From positions 77,521-141,520 of the forward strand of contig CAWGVO010000002.1 in NCBI GenBank assembly GCA_963826055.1: DNA of 64,000 nt, given 5' to 3'. This stretch comes from JBBDMC01 sp963826055 (GTDB taxonomy: Bacteria > Pseudomonadota > Alphaproteobacteria > Rhizobiales > Kaistiaceae). A program made the position numbers and the translations under genes. The notes under the pieces are model-generated. The model was not told the DNA's origin and did not search any database. It saw nothing but the letters and a program-made list of their open reading frames with translations. Below are positions 1 through 7,946 of the stretch, piece by piece (within the stretch, counting starts at the first letter, position 1; each line of letters starts with the position of its first letter).

Positions 1-24
1 ATGACCTTGCAGCAGCCACGATGA
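1..24 (+). CDS. possible 3' end of an upstream gene (partial)
   Basis: Frame 1 is open from the first base to a TGA at 22-24, encoding only MTLQQPR. The TGA overlaps the ATG of the next gene (ATGA at 21-24), the kind of stop/start overlap common in this genome. This suggests the tail of a coupled upstream gene, but seven codons are too few to be sure. Confidence 0.3.
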   Translation: MTLQQPR

Positions 25-761
25 AGCGTCTCAACACCCGGCAGCGCAATCAGTTCGTCGGGTGCATGCATGCACACAATGAACTCGTCGTGATGAACCG
101 GCTCCTCATGTTCAGCCTCAATGATGTCGGCGAAGGCGAGCTACACGATGCGGCCCACGGAGTGCAGATGTGGTGCGTGTTGCAGGTGCTTGTCGGCAAG
201 CTCTACGAGACCTGGAACATGCTCAAGGAGCGGTTCCTGAAGGCGCAACCGGAAGATTCGGCCCTACAGGCGTTGAGCGCGCAGCAGCGCCAAAGCTTGG
301 AGTGGCTGAAGACCTACTTTGGCGAGGTTTCACAGAAGACCAACGCCTTGCGGACCATCCGGGATAAGACTGCGTTTCACTACGACAAGCTCAATCTGGC
401 GCAGGCCATGGAGCAAACCGGGAAGGAGGCGCACCGGGTATATTTGGCCCAATATCCCGCGAACTCGCTCTACTACGCGGGTTCGGCCTTCGTGTTCGAG
501 ACGGTGTTCGCCATGATTGCCGATCAGGCCGCTGATACAACCAAGATGACCTTAATGGAGCGTATGCGCGAAGGCGTGAAGATCGCCCTCGATGACGTGA
601 ACGACGTCAACATCCACATGCACGCGCTGCTCTACGGGCTTCTTTACGGCTTTCTCAAGCCTTCGCTGGATGCTGAGCAGCACCAGGTGCGTGTCGAAGT
701 CAAGGACGCTCCGAAATCCACGCAGGTCGCGTTGCCCATGTTCTTGGACATAGGCGAGTAG
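21..761 (+). CDS. hypothetical protein, HEPN-like (RX5H motif)
   Basis: This is a 246-residue protein I do not recognise by name. It looks mainly alpha-helical, with no signal peptide or membrane segment. The stretch RTIRDKTAFHYDK near residues 111-123 contains R114-X5-H120, which fits the R-X4-6-H pattern of HEPN-domain proteins, many of them RNases in toxin-antitoxin or abortive-infection systems. The start is the ATG at 21, overlapping the end of an upstream frame. A broken ParDE-like pair and inverted repeats follow, so the neighbourhood looks accessory. Coding status is fairly secure; the HEPN assignment is tentative. Confidence 0.65.
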   Translation: MKRLNTRQRNQFVGCMHAHNELVVMNRLLMFSLNDVGEGELHDAAHGVQMWCVLQVLVGKLYETWNMLKERFLKAQPEDSALQALSAQQRQSLEWLKTYFGEVSQKTNALRTIRDKTAFHYDKLNLAQAMEQTGKEAHRVYLAQYPANSLYYAGSAFVFETVFAMIADQAADTTKMTLMERMREGVKIALDDVNDVNIHMHALLYGLLYGFLKPSLDAEQHQVRVEVKDAPKSTQVALPMFLDIGE

Positions 762-773
762 AAAGCGAGCAAG

Positions 774-805
774 CGTAGCCCGGATGGAGCGCAGCGTAAT
801 CCGGG
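774..805. repeat. short intergenic inverted repeat (CCCGGAT...ATCCGGG)
   Basis: CCCGGAT at 779-785 and its reverse complement ATCCGGG at 799-805 flank GGAGCGCAGCGTA, just downstream of the stop at 761. This consensus is familiar as a dispersed intergenic repeat in several proteobacteria (recollection, not searched). It could form a hairpin at the 3' end of the upstream transcript, but there is no T-run. Confidence 0.55.
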
Positions 806-851
806 TTTGCTCCCCTCGCGGTACAGGGCCTCACCCCTCGCAGAACGAGAA

Positions 852-923
852 CCCCCTCTCCCCTCGTGGGAGAGGGCTTCGCGCCTTAGAAGCGGAGCGA
901 CTTAGGCGCGAAGGGTGAGGGGG
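852..923. repeat. REP-like element with two stem-loops and pairing ends
   Basis: One hairpin is formed by CCCTCTCCC and GGGAGAGGG around a short loop near 854-875. A second is formed by TTCGCGCCT and AGGCGCGAA (about 878-912) around TAGAAGCGGAGCGACTT. The outer ends CCCCCTC (852) and GAGGGGG (to 922) are also complementary. The sequence is non-coding and lies between two accessory genes. It resembles mobile REP/BIME-type elements, but no second copy is visible in this window. Confidence 0.6.
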
Positions 924-1048
924 CGCCCTATGCTTTCGTTTCGCTATCGCCGAGCGCCGGCTCATCGACCACGGTGCGGTGGCACCGCCGGCCGGCGCGG
1001 GGGCTGGTCGACCGTGACCCCTCGGCGGAAAGCTGCTAACGTTTCGCC

Positions 1049-1267
1049 ATGACGAAAGCACTCAAAGATGCCATCGCTGCCGCGCAGCGGCTGCCGGAGG
1101 CCGATCAGGACAAGATCGGCCACGAGTTGCTGACCCATATCGGCAAGCTTCGCGCGCTTCGTGCCGATCTCGCCTCCGCGGCGCGCTCGCTTGACGAAGG
1201 TCGAGGCAGGGAACTCGACATTGAGCATGTAATCTCGCAAGCCCGCGAGCGTCATGGCAAGACCTAG
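1049..1267 (+). CDS. ParD-like antitoxin of a type II toxin-antitoxin pair
   Basis: This 72-residue protein is highly charged and helical (DQDKIGHELLTHIGKLRALRA...LDIEHVISQARERHG). It resembles short antitoxins that precede ParE/RelE toxins. Its last 14 bases overlap the ATG of the toxin frame at 1254, the usual arrangement in which the antitoxin is made first and binds the toxin. Such antitoxins normally also repress their own operon, although no obvious DNA-binding motif can be read here. The toxin behind it is frame-broken. Confidence 0.65.
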   Translation: MTKALKDAIAAAQRLPEADQDKIGHELLTHIGKLRALRADLASAARSLDEGRGRELDIEHVISQARERHGKT

Positions 1268-1566
1268 GCGGGTCGTCTGGTCGCCGGAAGCGAGCAGGAC
1301 CTCATCGACATTTGGGCGTATCTCGCCCATGAGGCCTCAACGCGGGTCGCTGACGAACAGCTTCGTTCGATCGACCGGGTCTGCGACATGCTCAGTGAAG
1401 CACCGATGGTCGGCCGCTCGCGCGAAGAGCTTTTGCCCGGTATTCGATCGATCGCCGCTCGGCCGTATGTGATTTTCTACCGTGCGCCAGCGGCGACCAT
1501 AGAAGTGCTGCACGTGGTGCACGGTAGCCGGGATATCGAGGCGATCTTCAGCGAATTCGAGGGTAG
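1254..1566 (+). CDS. ParE/RelE-like toxin, frame-broken
   Basis: The gene starts at ATG 1254 inside the antitoxin gene. It reads MARPRRVVWSPEA, then in another frame QDLIDIWAYLAHEAS, MVGRSREELLPGIRSIA, YVIFYRA and IEVLHVVHGSRDIEAIF. These are the typical ParE blocks in order (W-x-P-x-A, Y-I, GR...R-L-x-G-I-R, Y-x-I-x-Y, I-L-V-H-x-R). One base is missing near 1291 (GCGAGCAG where GCGGAGCAG would keep frame). A second missing G near 1561-1563 would restore a TAG at 1564-1566. As written the toxin is not translated intact; it is either inactive or a sequencing artefact. Confidence 0.6.
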
Positions 1567-1607
1567 TCCTTGCCCCCGCCCTTCCCGCGCGGCACAAGAC
1601 CGCCGCG

Positions 1608-3539
1608 ATGCTGCACATCAACGACCTCACCTACCGCATCGGCGCGCGGACGCTCATCGACCACGCCACCCTGGCGCTGCCGGCCGGCGCGCGGGCGGGG
1701 CTCGTCGGCCGCAACGGCGCCGGCAAGACCACCCTCTTCCACCTGATCGCCGGCGAGCTCGCGCCCGAGACCGGCGCGGTGTCGCTGCCGCGGAACGCCC
1801 GCGTCGGCCAGGTCGCCCAGGAGGCGCCCTCGGGCGACGAGCCGCTGATCGACGTCGTGCTCGCCGCCGACCGCGAGCGCGCCGCGCTGCTCGCCGAGGC
1901 CGAGCACGCGCAGGACGCCCACCGCATCGCCGAGGTCCACACCCGGCTCGCCGACATCGACGCCCATTCGGCCGAGGCGCGCGCCGCCGCGATCCTCGCC
2001 GGCCTCGGCTTCGACGCCGCCGCCCAGCGCGGCCCCGCCTCCGCCCTCTCCGGCGGCTGGCGCATGCGCGTCGCGCTCGCCGCCGCCCTCTTCGCCGCGC
2101 CCGACCTGCTGCTGCTCGACGAGCCCACCAACTACCTCGACCTCGAGGGCGTCGTGTGGCTGGAGAACTTTCTCGCGCGCTATCCCCATACCGTCCTCGT
2201 CATCAGCCACGACCGCGACCTCCTCAACGCGCTCGACCTCATCGTCCATCTCGACCACGGCAAGCTGACGCTCTATCGCGGCGGCTACGACTCCTTCGAC
2301 CGCCAGCGGCGCGAGGCGCAGGCGCTGCAGGCGAAGCTCCTGAAGAAGCAGCAGGACCAGCGCCGCCACCTGCAGGCCTTCGTCGACCGCTTCCGCTACA
2401 AGGCGTCGAAGGCGCGCCAGGCGCAGTCGCGGGTGAAGATGCTGGCGCGGCTGGAGCCGATCGCGGCGCTCGCCGACGAGAGCGTCGTGCCGTTCCGCTT
2501 TCCCGAACCGGCGAAGCCCGCCGCGCCGCCGCTCGTCACCATGGAAAATGTCGCCGTCGGCTACACCCCCGGCGAGCCGGTCCTCAGCCGGCTTAGTTTG
2601 CGCATCGATGACGACGATCGCATCGCCCTTCTCGGCGCCAACGGCAACGGCAAGTCGACGCTGGCGAAGCTCATCGCCGGGCGGCTCAAGCCGGAGAGCG
2701 GCCGGCTCACCCGCTTCGATCGCATGTCGGTCGCCTACTTCGCCCAGCACCAGATCGACGAGCTCGAGCCGGCGAAGTCGGCTTACGATCACCTGCGCGT
2801 GCTGATGCCCGGCGCCGCCGAGGCGGACGTGCGGGCGCGCGCCGGCGGCTTCGGCTTTCCGCTGACGCGCATGAACACGCCGGCCGCCGATCTCTCCGGC
2901 GGCGAGAAGGCGCGCCTCCTTCTCGGCCTCGCCACCTTCGGCGGGCCGAACCTGATGATCCTCGATGAGCCGACGAACCATCTCGACATCGACGCGCGCG
3001 AGGCCCTCGTCGTCGCGCTCGCCGAGTACTCCGGCGCCGTCATCCTCATCAGTCACGACCGGCACCTGGTCGAGACCTCCGCCGACCGTCTGTGGGTCGT
3101 CGCCGGGGGGACCGTGCGGCCGTGGGAGGGCGACATGGACGACTATCGCCGCGCGGTTCTCGGGATTGGCCCCGCAGGTGGTCCTCGGTCTCCAGCAGAC
3201 GCAGGCATCGCGGAAAACAGCGATCGCAACGCGGATCGCACCGGTGGAAAAACACCGGAAAACACCGCCCGCGCCCGTCGCCGCGACGATGCGGCGCGCC
3301 GGGCGGAGACCGCGCCGATCCGCCGAAAGATCAAGGCGAGCGAGGCGTTGATGGACAAGCTTCGCAAGGAGATCAAGCAACTGGACGCAAGGCTTTCAGA
3401 TTCAAGCCTTTACGGCCGCGATCCGGCCGCCGCGGCCGGCCTCGCCAAGGCCCGTTCCGACGCCGTCCGGGCGCTCTCCGAGGCCGAGGAATCGTGGCTT
3501 GCGGCAAGTGCCGAGCTGGAGGCGGCCGGGTCCGGCTAA
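1608..3539 (+). CDS. ABC-F family ATP-binding protein (Uup/YheS-like)
   Basis: This is a soluble protein of 643 residues with two ABC ATPase domains and no membrane segments. Domain 1 has Walker A GRNGAGKTT (about 34-42), signature LSGGW (148-152) and Walker B LLLLDEPTN (167-175). Domain 2 has GANGNGKST (343-351), LSGGE (429-433) and LMILDEPTNHLD (449-460). A charged helical linker (about 235-285) and a C-terminal coiled coil (about 560-640) fit the ABC-F class, which acts on ribosomes to relieve stalled or non-productive states. The stop lies four bases from the convergent holC stop. Confidence 0.9.
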   Translation: MLHINDLTYRIGARTLIDHATLALPAGARAGLVGRNGAGKTTLFHLIAGELAPETGAVSLPRNARVGQVAQEAPSGDEPLIDVVLAADRERAALLAEAEHAQDAHRIAEVHTRLADIDAHSAEARAAAILAGLGFDAAAQRGPASALSGGWRMRVALAAALFAAPDLLLLDEPTNYLDLEGVVWLENFLARYPHTVLVISHDRDLLNALDLIVHLDHGKLTLYRGGYDSFDRQRREAQALQAKLLKKQQDQRRHLQAFVDRFRYKASKARQAQSRVKMLARLEPIAALADESVVPFRFPEPAKPAAPPLVTMENVAVGYTPGEPVLSRLSLRIDDDDRIALLGANGNGKSTLAKLIAGRLKPESGRLTRFDRMSVAYFAQHQIDELEPAKSAYDHLRVLMPGAAEADVRARAGGFGFPLTRMNTPAADLSGGEKARLLLGLATFGGPNLMILDEPTNHLDIDAREALVVALAEYSGAVILISHDRHLVETSADRLWVVAGGTVRPWEGDMDDYRRAVLGIGPAGGPRSPADAGIAENSDRNADRTGGKTPENTARARRRDDAARRAETAPIRRKIKASEALMDKLRKEIKQLDARLSDSSLYGRDPAAAAGLAKARSDAVRALSEAEESWLAASAELEAAGSG

Positions 3540-3543
3540 CCCC

Positions 3544-4003
3544 TTACGCCGCCTCGGCTTTCTTCTCCCAGCCGCCGCGCTCGTTCTGCTGCCAGTAGGT
3601 GGCGGCGTGGCCGGCGGCCTTCGCGGCCGTCCAGGATTCCCGTGCCTTTTCAACGGCTTCGTTGTCGTTGCCGTCGAAGAGCAGGACGACCCGCTGGTAA
3701 TCGCTGAAATCCGCCATTTCGGCGCCATCGGCGAGGAAGCGCACGGTCGCGTCGGTTGGGGTTGTCCGTCCCCGTCGTCAGCCAGATCGGCTGCTCGCCG
3801 GCGTGCCCGTCCTTCGCCGTCCCGTGCGGCAGAAACCCCTCCTGCCGATACGTCCACAGGTGCGCGTCCAGCGCCGCGCAGCGTTCGTCGGAGCCGACCT
3901 GCACCACCGTACGCCATTGACGTTGCAGGCATTTTTCCAACAGCTCGGGCAGCACGCGCTCCAGCGGCTGACGCTGAAGGTGGTAGAAAAGCACCTCGGT
4001 CAT
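3544..4003 (-). CDS. holC: DNA polymerase III chi subunit HolC (frameshifted)
   Basis: The N-terminal part (MTEVLFYHLQRQPLERVLPE...WRTVVQ...EQPIWLTTGTDNPN) and the C-terminal part (VRFLADGAEMADFSDYQRV...VLLFDG...ARESWTAAKAAGHAATYWQQ) are both typical HolC but lie in different frames. Removing one base near 3754 would give NPNDATVRFLADGA, as expected in the family, and a protein of about 152 residues. Chi links the clamp loader to single-strand binding protein at the replication fork. Its ATG overlaps the pepA stop (ATGA, 4000-4003), so the two genes are coupled; pepA-holC is a common pairing. The shift is probably a sequence error. Confidence 0.85.
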
Positions 4004-5493
4004 CGCTCGTATTTGTCGGCAACCAGGCGGTCGAGCAGGCGCACACCCCAGCCGGAGGCCCACGAACGGTTGACGTCCGTCTGCGGCGACCCCATCGCCG
4101 TCCCCGCCACGTCGAGGTGCGCCCACGGCGTCCCCTTGACGAACCGCTTCAGAAACTGGGCCGCCGTGACGGCGCCCGCGTCCCGTCCGCCGGTATTCTT
4201 GACGTCGGCGAACCGGGAGTCGATCTGCTTGTCGTATTCCTTGCCGAGCGGCATGCGCCACACACGTTCGCCCGTCGCCTCGCCGGCGGTGGCGAGCGCG
4301 GCCGCGAGCGCGTCGTCGGTCGAGAACATGCCAGCGTAATGGTGGCCAAGGGCAACAATGATGGCTCCAGTCAAGGTCGCAAGATCGATCATGAACTTCG
4401 GCTTGAAGTGATCCTCGGCATAGGCGAGCGCGTCGGCGAGCACGAGCCGCCCTTCCGCGTCGGTGTTGATGATCTCGATGGTGCGACCGGTCATTGCCGT
4501 CACGATGTCGCCCGGCCGCTGCGCGGTGCCGCTCGGCATGTTCTCGACGATGCCAATGACCCCTACGGCGTTGACCTTCGCCTTGCGCGCCGCAAGCGCG
4601 TGCATCAGCCCGGTGACAGTTGCGGCGCCGGCCATGTCGCCCTTCATGTCCTCCATGCTGCCTGCCGGCTTGATGGAGATGCCGCCCGTATCGAAAACCA
4701 CCCCTTTGCCGATGAAAGCCACCGGAGGTTCCTTGGCGCGGCCGCCGTTCCAGCGCATGACCACCAGCCGTGGCGGCCTCGCCGAACCCTGAGCCACGCC
4801 GAGTAGCGCACGCATGCCGAGCTTCTTCAGTTCCGGTTCGCCCAGGACCTCAACCTTGACCCCTAGCTTGGTCAGGGCCTTGGCGCGGTCGGCGAATTCA
4901 ACCGGACCGAGAACATTTGCCGGCTCGTTGACGAGGTCGCGCGCCAAGAGAACGCCATCGGCGATCGCGGCCCGCGCGCCCCAGGCCCGGCGCGCGGCGG
5001 GAGGGTCGGCAGCTATGATGGTGATCTCGGCCGGCTCCTTGCGGGTGGGGCCGTTATCGCCCTTTACCGGACGGTAGTTGTCGAATCGGTAGGCGCGCAG
5101 TTTCATACCGAGCGCGAAGTCCGCGACGGCGTTCTTCGGTGCCCGCCGGCCATCCGGGCGCTCGAAAAGCACGTTCGCTGCCTTGGCGTTCCCGATGGCC
5201 GCCATGGCGACGCCTCCCAATCTCAGCCAATCACCCTCGCCCATCTCGGACGGGTTGCCGGTTCCGAGCAGCACCAGACGATCGAGATCGGTTCCGGCGG
5301 GCGCCAACAACTCGAGGGTCGTACGCTCCTTGCCGTTGAAATCTGCCGCCGCGGCGGCGCGCCGGCACACCTCGTCAACCTTCAGGGCGCGCGCCTGCGG
5401 CCCAAGAACAAGGTCCTGGCCGACCAGGAGGATGACGGTGCCCGCGGGCTTCTTTCCGGGTGCGGCGAACGTGATATTGGCGAAATCGGTCAT
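4000..5493 (-). CDS. pepA: leucyl aminopeptidase (M17 family)
   Basis: This cytosolic metallo-exopeptidase removes N-terminal residues from peptides. The M17 signature NTDAEGRL lies at about 343-350, the metal-binding Lys and Asp in GKGVVFDTGG at about 262-271, and KGDMAGAA at about 284-291. The length of 497 residues is normal. I chose ATG 5493 (MTDFANITFAAPG) over an in-frame ATG at 5571 because the extra 26 residues are not family-like. The gene is divergent from lptF and ends in a 4-bp overlap with holC. Confidence 0.93.
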   Translation of the reverse strand: MTDFANITFAAPGKKPAGTVILLVGQDLVLGPQARALKVDEVCRRAAAAADFNGKERTTLELLAPAGTDLDRLVLLGTGNPSEMGEGDWLRLGGVAMAAIGNAKAANVLFERPDGRRAPKNAVADFALGMKLRAYRFDNYRPVKGDNGPTRKEPAEITIIAADPPAARRAWGARAAIADGVLLARDLVNEPANVLGPVEFADRAKALTKLGVKVEVLGEPELKKLGMRALLGVAQGSARPPRLVVMRWNGGRAKEPPVAFIGKGVVFDTGGISIKPAGSMEDMKGDMAGAATVTGLMHALAARKAKVNAVGVIGIVENMPSGTAQRPGDIVTAMTGRTIEIINTDAEGRLVLADALAYAEDHFKPKFMIDLATLTGAIIVALGHHYAGMFSTDDALAAALATAGEATGERVWRMPLGKEYDKQIDSRFADVKNTGGRDAGAVTAAQFLKRFVKGTPWAHLDVAGTAMGSPQTDVNRSWASGWGVRLLDRLVADKYER

Positions 5494-5590
5494 GAAAAGC
5501 CCAACTTGAGGGTGGATCCAGGGTCGGTCGCGGCGCACGATAACAGACCTGCCGGGCGGGGCCAGAGTCAACGTTGCATTGGGGCGGATG

Positions 5591-5618
5591 TTGCGCCCGG
5601 CATGGATCGCATCATAAT
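5591..5618 (+). promoter_or_regulatory. candidate sigma70 promoter for the lpt operon
   Basis: TTGCGC (5591-5596) and CATAAT (5613-5618) are 16 bp apart, about 33 bp before the lptF ATG, in the pepA/lptF divergent region. This is a match by eye only. Confidence 0.4.
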
Positions 5619-5650
5619 TCGCCGGCCTGGAGCCGGATCGCGAGGCGGAA

Positions 5651-6844
5651 ATGAAGTTGATCGAGCGCTACATCTTTCGCCGGATGGCAAGCGCGCTCGT
5701 GCTGATCTTCCTCGCGCTGGGGACGATGGTCTGGCTGGCGCTGGGCGTGCGCCAGTTCAATCTCGTGACCGCCAACGGGCAGAGCGTGTGGACGTTCCTG
5801 CACGTCGCGCTCCTCCTGGTGCCCATGCTGGTTACGATCGTGCTGCCGTTGGCGGCCTTGATCGCCGTCGTCTACACTCTCACGAGCCTCAACGGCGATT
5901 CGGAATTGGCGGTGATCAATGCCTGCGGCGCACCCCAGTTTGCCATCCTCAAGCCGGTACTTCTCATTGGGCTGATCACGGCGGTCGCGGTCGGCGCGAT
6001 GAGCCTGCATTTCGCTCCGCTTGCGACCCGACTTGGCGAGTCGCTGGTGGCGACCGTGCGCGGCAGCGTCCTGTCCTCGATCATCAATCCGGGTCAGTTC
6101 ATGGCGCTTGGCGACGGCCTGGTGTTTCACATGCGCGGCCGCAATTCGGATGGATCACTCGATGGGATTTTTGTCGTTGACGATCGCGATCCGACGCGCA
6201 CGACCACCTATCTCGCCGACAAGGGAGCGGTTCTGGACAATCCGCTCGGCGTGTTTTTGGTCATGTCCAACGGCGTTATCCAGCAGCGCAACAAGATCGA
6301 TCAGACCATCTCAATGATCGAGTTCAGTTCGTATGCCTTCGACCTTTCGAGCCTGACAAGCGGGAGCGGCCGCGAAGCGGTGGCGGTTTCCCCGAGGGAG
6401 CGATCTACCGCCTATCTGCTCCATCCCGACCCCGACGACCCGTACTTCCAGCAGCATCCCGAACAGCTTCGCAGCGAACTGCATGGCCGCCTCACGATGC
6501 CGCTCTATGGGTTGGCGTTCGTCCTGCTGCCGCTGCTGTTCATTGGCCAGGCCGATTCACCCCGCGAAAGTCGCGCCGCCAGCATCGCCATGCTGACGGT
6601 CCTCATCATGGCGGTAGGGGCCATCGGCGTGTTCCTGCCAACGTTTGCAATGACGAACGCCGCGTTGATTGTTCTGATGTACCTGGTGCCCCTCGGTGTC
6701 GTCGCGATTTCGGTGCCGCTGGTCCTGGTCGGGGCGCAGGTGCGACCGCCCGAGCGCATCGTGGCACTTGGCGAGGCGTTGTCCGGCCGGGTCAGCGGGT
6801 TGTTGCGCCCGGACCAGCAGCCGTCGCCCGAAGGAAACAGTTGA
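5651..6844 (+). CDS. lptF: LPS export ABC transporter permease LptF
   Basis: This 397-residue YjgP/YjgQ-family inner-membrane protein begins MKLIERYIFRRMASAL. It has N-terminal membrane helices (about 15-35, 55-75, 100-120), a periplasmic beta-jellyroll region (about 130-270) and three C-terminal helices. With LptG and LptB it extracts LPS from the inner membrane and passes it to the periplasmic bridge; lptB is not in this window. It is first in an operon with lptG (7 bp gap), lptD, surA and pdxA, combining LPS export with outer-membrane biogenesis. Confidence 0.93.
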   Translation: MKLIERYIFRRMASALVLIFLALGTMVWLALGVRQFNLVTANGQSVWTFLHVALLLVPMLVTIVLPLAALIAVVYTLTSLNGDSELAVINACGAPQFAILKPVLLIGLITAVAVGAMSLHFAPLATRLGESLVATVRGSVLSSIINPGQFMALGDGLVFHMRGRNSDGSLDGIFVVDDRDPTRTTTYLADKGAVLDNPLGVFLVMSNGVIQQRNKIDQTISMIEFSSYAFDLSSLTSGSGREAVAVSPRERSTAYLLHPDPDDPYFQQHPEQLRSELHGRLTMPLYGLAFVLLPLLFIGQADSPRESRAASIAMLTVLIMAVGAIGVFLPTFAMTNAALIVLMYLVPLGVVAISVPLVLVGAQVRPPERIVALGEALSGRVSGLLRPDQQPSPEGNS

Positions 6845-6851
6845 TCGGTCA

Positions 6852-7946
6852 ATGATCGTAGGCCGAACCCTGTTTTTCTATTTCGCGCGGCGCTTTGCCA
6901 AGATGGTGCTCGCCTTCTTTCTGCTGACGGTGGTGATCATCGCGCTCGCTACCTTCCTCGAATTCTTCAACCGCGCGTTCCAGATCGATGCGGCCGGCGT
7001 CAAGGTCGCGCTGTTGTCGTTGTTTCGCGTACCAAGCACCTCCGAAGACGCCCTTCCCTTCGTCGTCCTCTACGGCTCGATGGCCGCGTTCGTCGTCGCC
7101 AATCGCCGGCTTGAGGTGGTGGTCGCCCGCGCGGCGGGCGTATCGGCCTGGCAGTTCCTCTTGCCGGCCTGCATCGTGGGACTCTTGTTCGGCGTGTTCG
7201 CGACGACGGTCTACAATCCGTTCGCGGCGGCGCTGCTCACTCAATCCAACCTGCTCAGCGCACAGACCTTCGGTTCGGAGGAGAAGCCTCCGGTCGAATT
7301 GGGGGACGGACCGATCTGGGTGCGCCAATCGGCCGGTGGAGTGGAATCGATCGTCGGCGCGGAGAGGTCATACGACGGCGGTCTGGGACTGAGCGGCGTC
7401 ACCGCGTACGTGTTCGACAGCGATGGCAGATTTCGAGAGAGGATCGATGCCCCTCGGGCCCGGTTCTCGCCGGGCGCGTGGCGCCTGGAAGATGCAACCG
7501 TAACGGCGCCAAGCAGCAATCCACAGTTGCATTCGGAGTACACTCTTCCGACGAATCTATCGCCAAACGAGGTCAAGCGGACGTTCCTGAAACTCGGTTC
7601 AGTCTCCTTCTGGGCCCTGCCGGGTCTGGCCGCCGCGGCTCGGCGCGCCGGCGTGCCGGCCGATCGTTACGAGCTTCAATTCAACGTATTGTTATCGCGA
7701 CCAATTCTTCTCCTGGCCATGGTTCTCATCGCCGCCAACGTGTCCCTGAGATTCTCCCGTTCGCGCAACCTGGGGAGGATGATTATCGCTGGCATGGCCG
7801 TAGGCTTCATGCTTTATGTTGTCATGAGAATTGCGCGGGATTTGGGGAGTGGTGGCATAATGCCGCCGCCGCTTGCGGCTTGGTTGCCAGCCATCGTGGC
7901 GACGTTGGTCGGCGCCACGGTGCTTCTGCATTTGGAGGACGGATGA
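6852..7946 (+). CDS. lptG: LPS export ABC transporter permease LptG
   Basis: This is the second YjgP/YjgQ permease, 364 residues, with the same layout: membrane helices near 15-35, 60-80 and 100-120, a periplasmic domain, then helices near 275-360. I chose ATG 6852 (MIVGRTLFFYFARRFAKMV) because the longer upstream frame reads as antisense-like sequence overlapping lptF. LptG pairs with LptF to form the membrane core of the LPS extractor. Its stop overlaps the lptD ATG (ATGA, 7943-7946), indicating coupled translation. Confidence 0.93.
   Translation: MIVGRTLFFYFARRFAKMVLAFFLLTVVIIALATFLEFFNRAFQIDAAGVKVALLSLFRVPSTSEDALPFVVLYGSMAAFVVANRRLEVVVARAAGVSAWQFLLPACIVGLLFGVFATTVYNPFAAALLTQSNLLSAQTFGSEEKPPVELGDGPIWVRQSAGGVESIVGAERSYDGGLGLSGVTAYVFDSDGRFRERIDAPRARFSPGAWRLEDATVTAPSSNPQLHSEYTLPTNLSPNEVKRTFLKLGSVSFWALPGLAAAARRAGVPADRYELQFNVLLSRPILLLAMVLIAANVSLRFSRSRNLGRMIIAGMAVGFMLYVVMRIARDLGSGGIMPPPLAAWLPAIVATLVGATVLLHLEDG

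Noticed and set aside
1548..3380. 610-codon open frame antisense to the ABC-F gene
   Set aside because: GC-rich codon bias keeps the antisense frame open; the residues are Arg/Gly/Val-rich without any family motif, while the + strand has complete ABC motifs.
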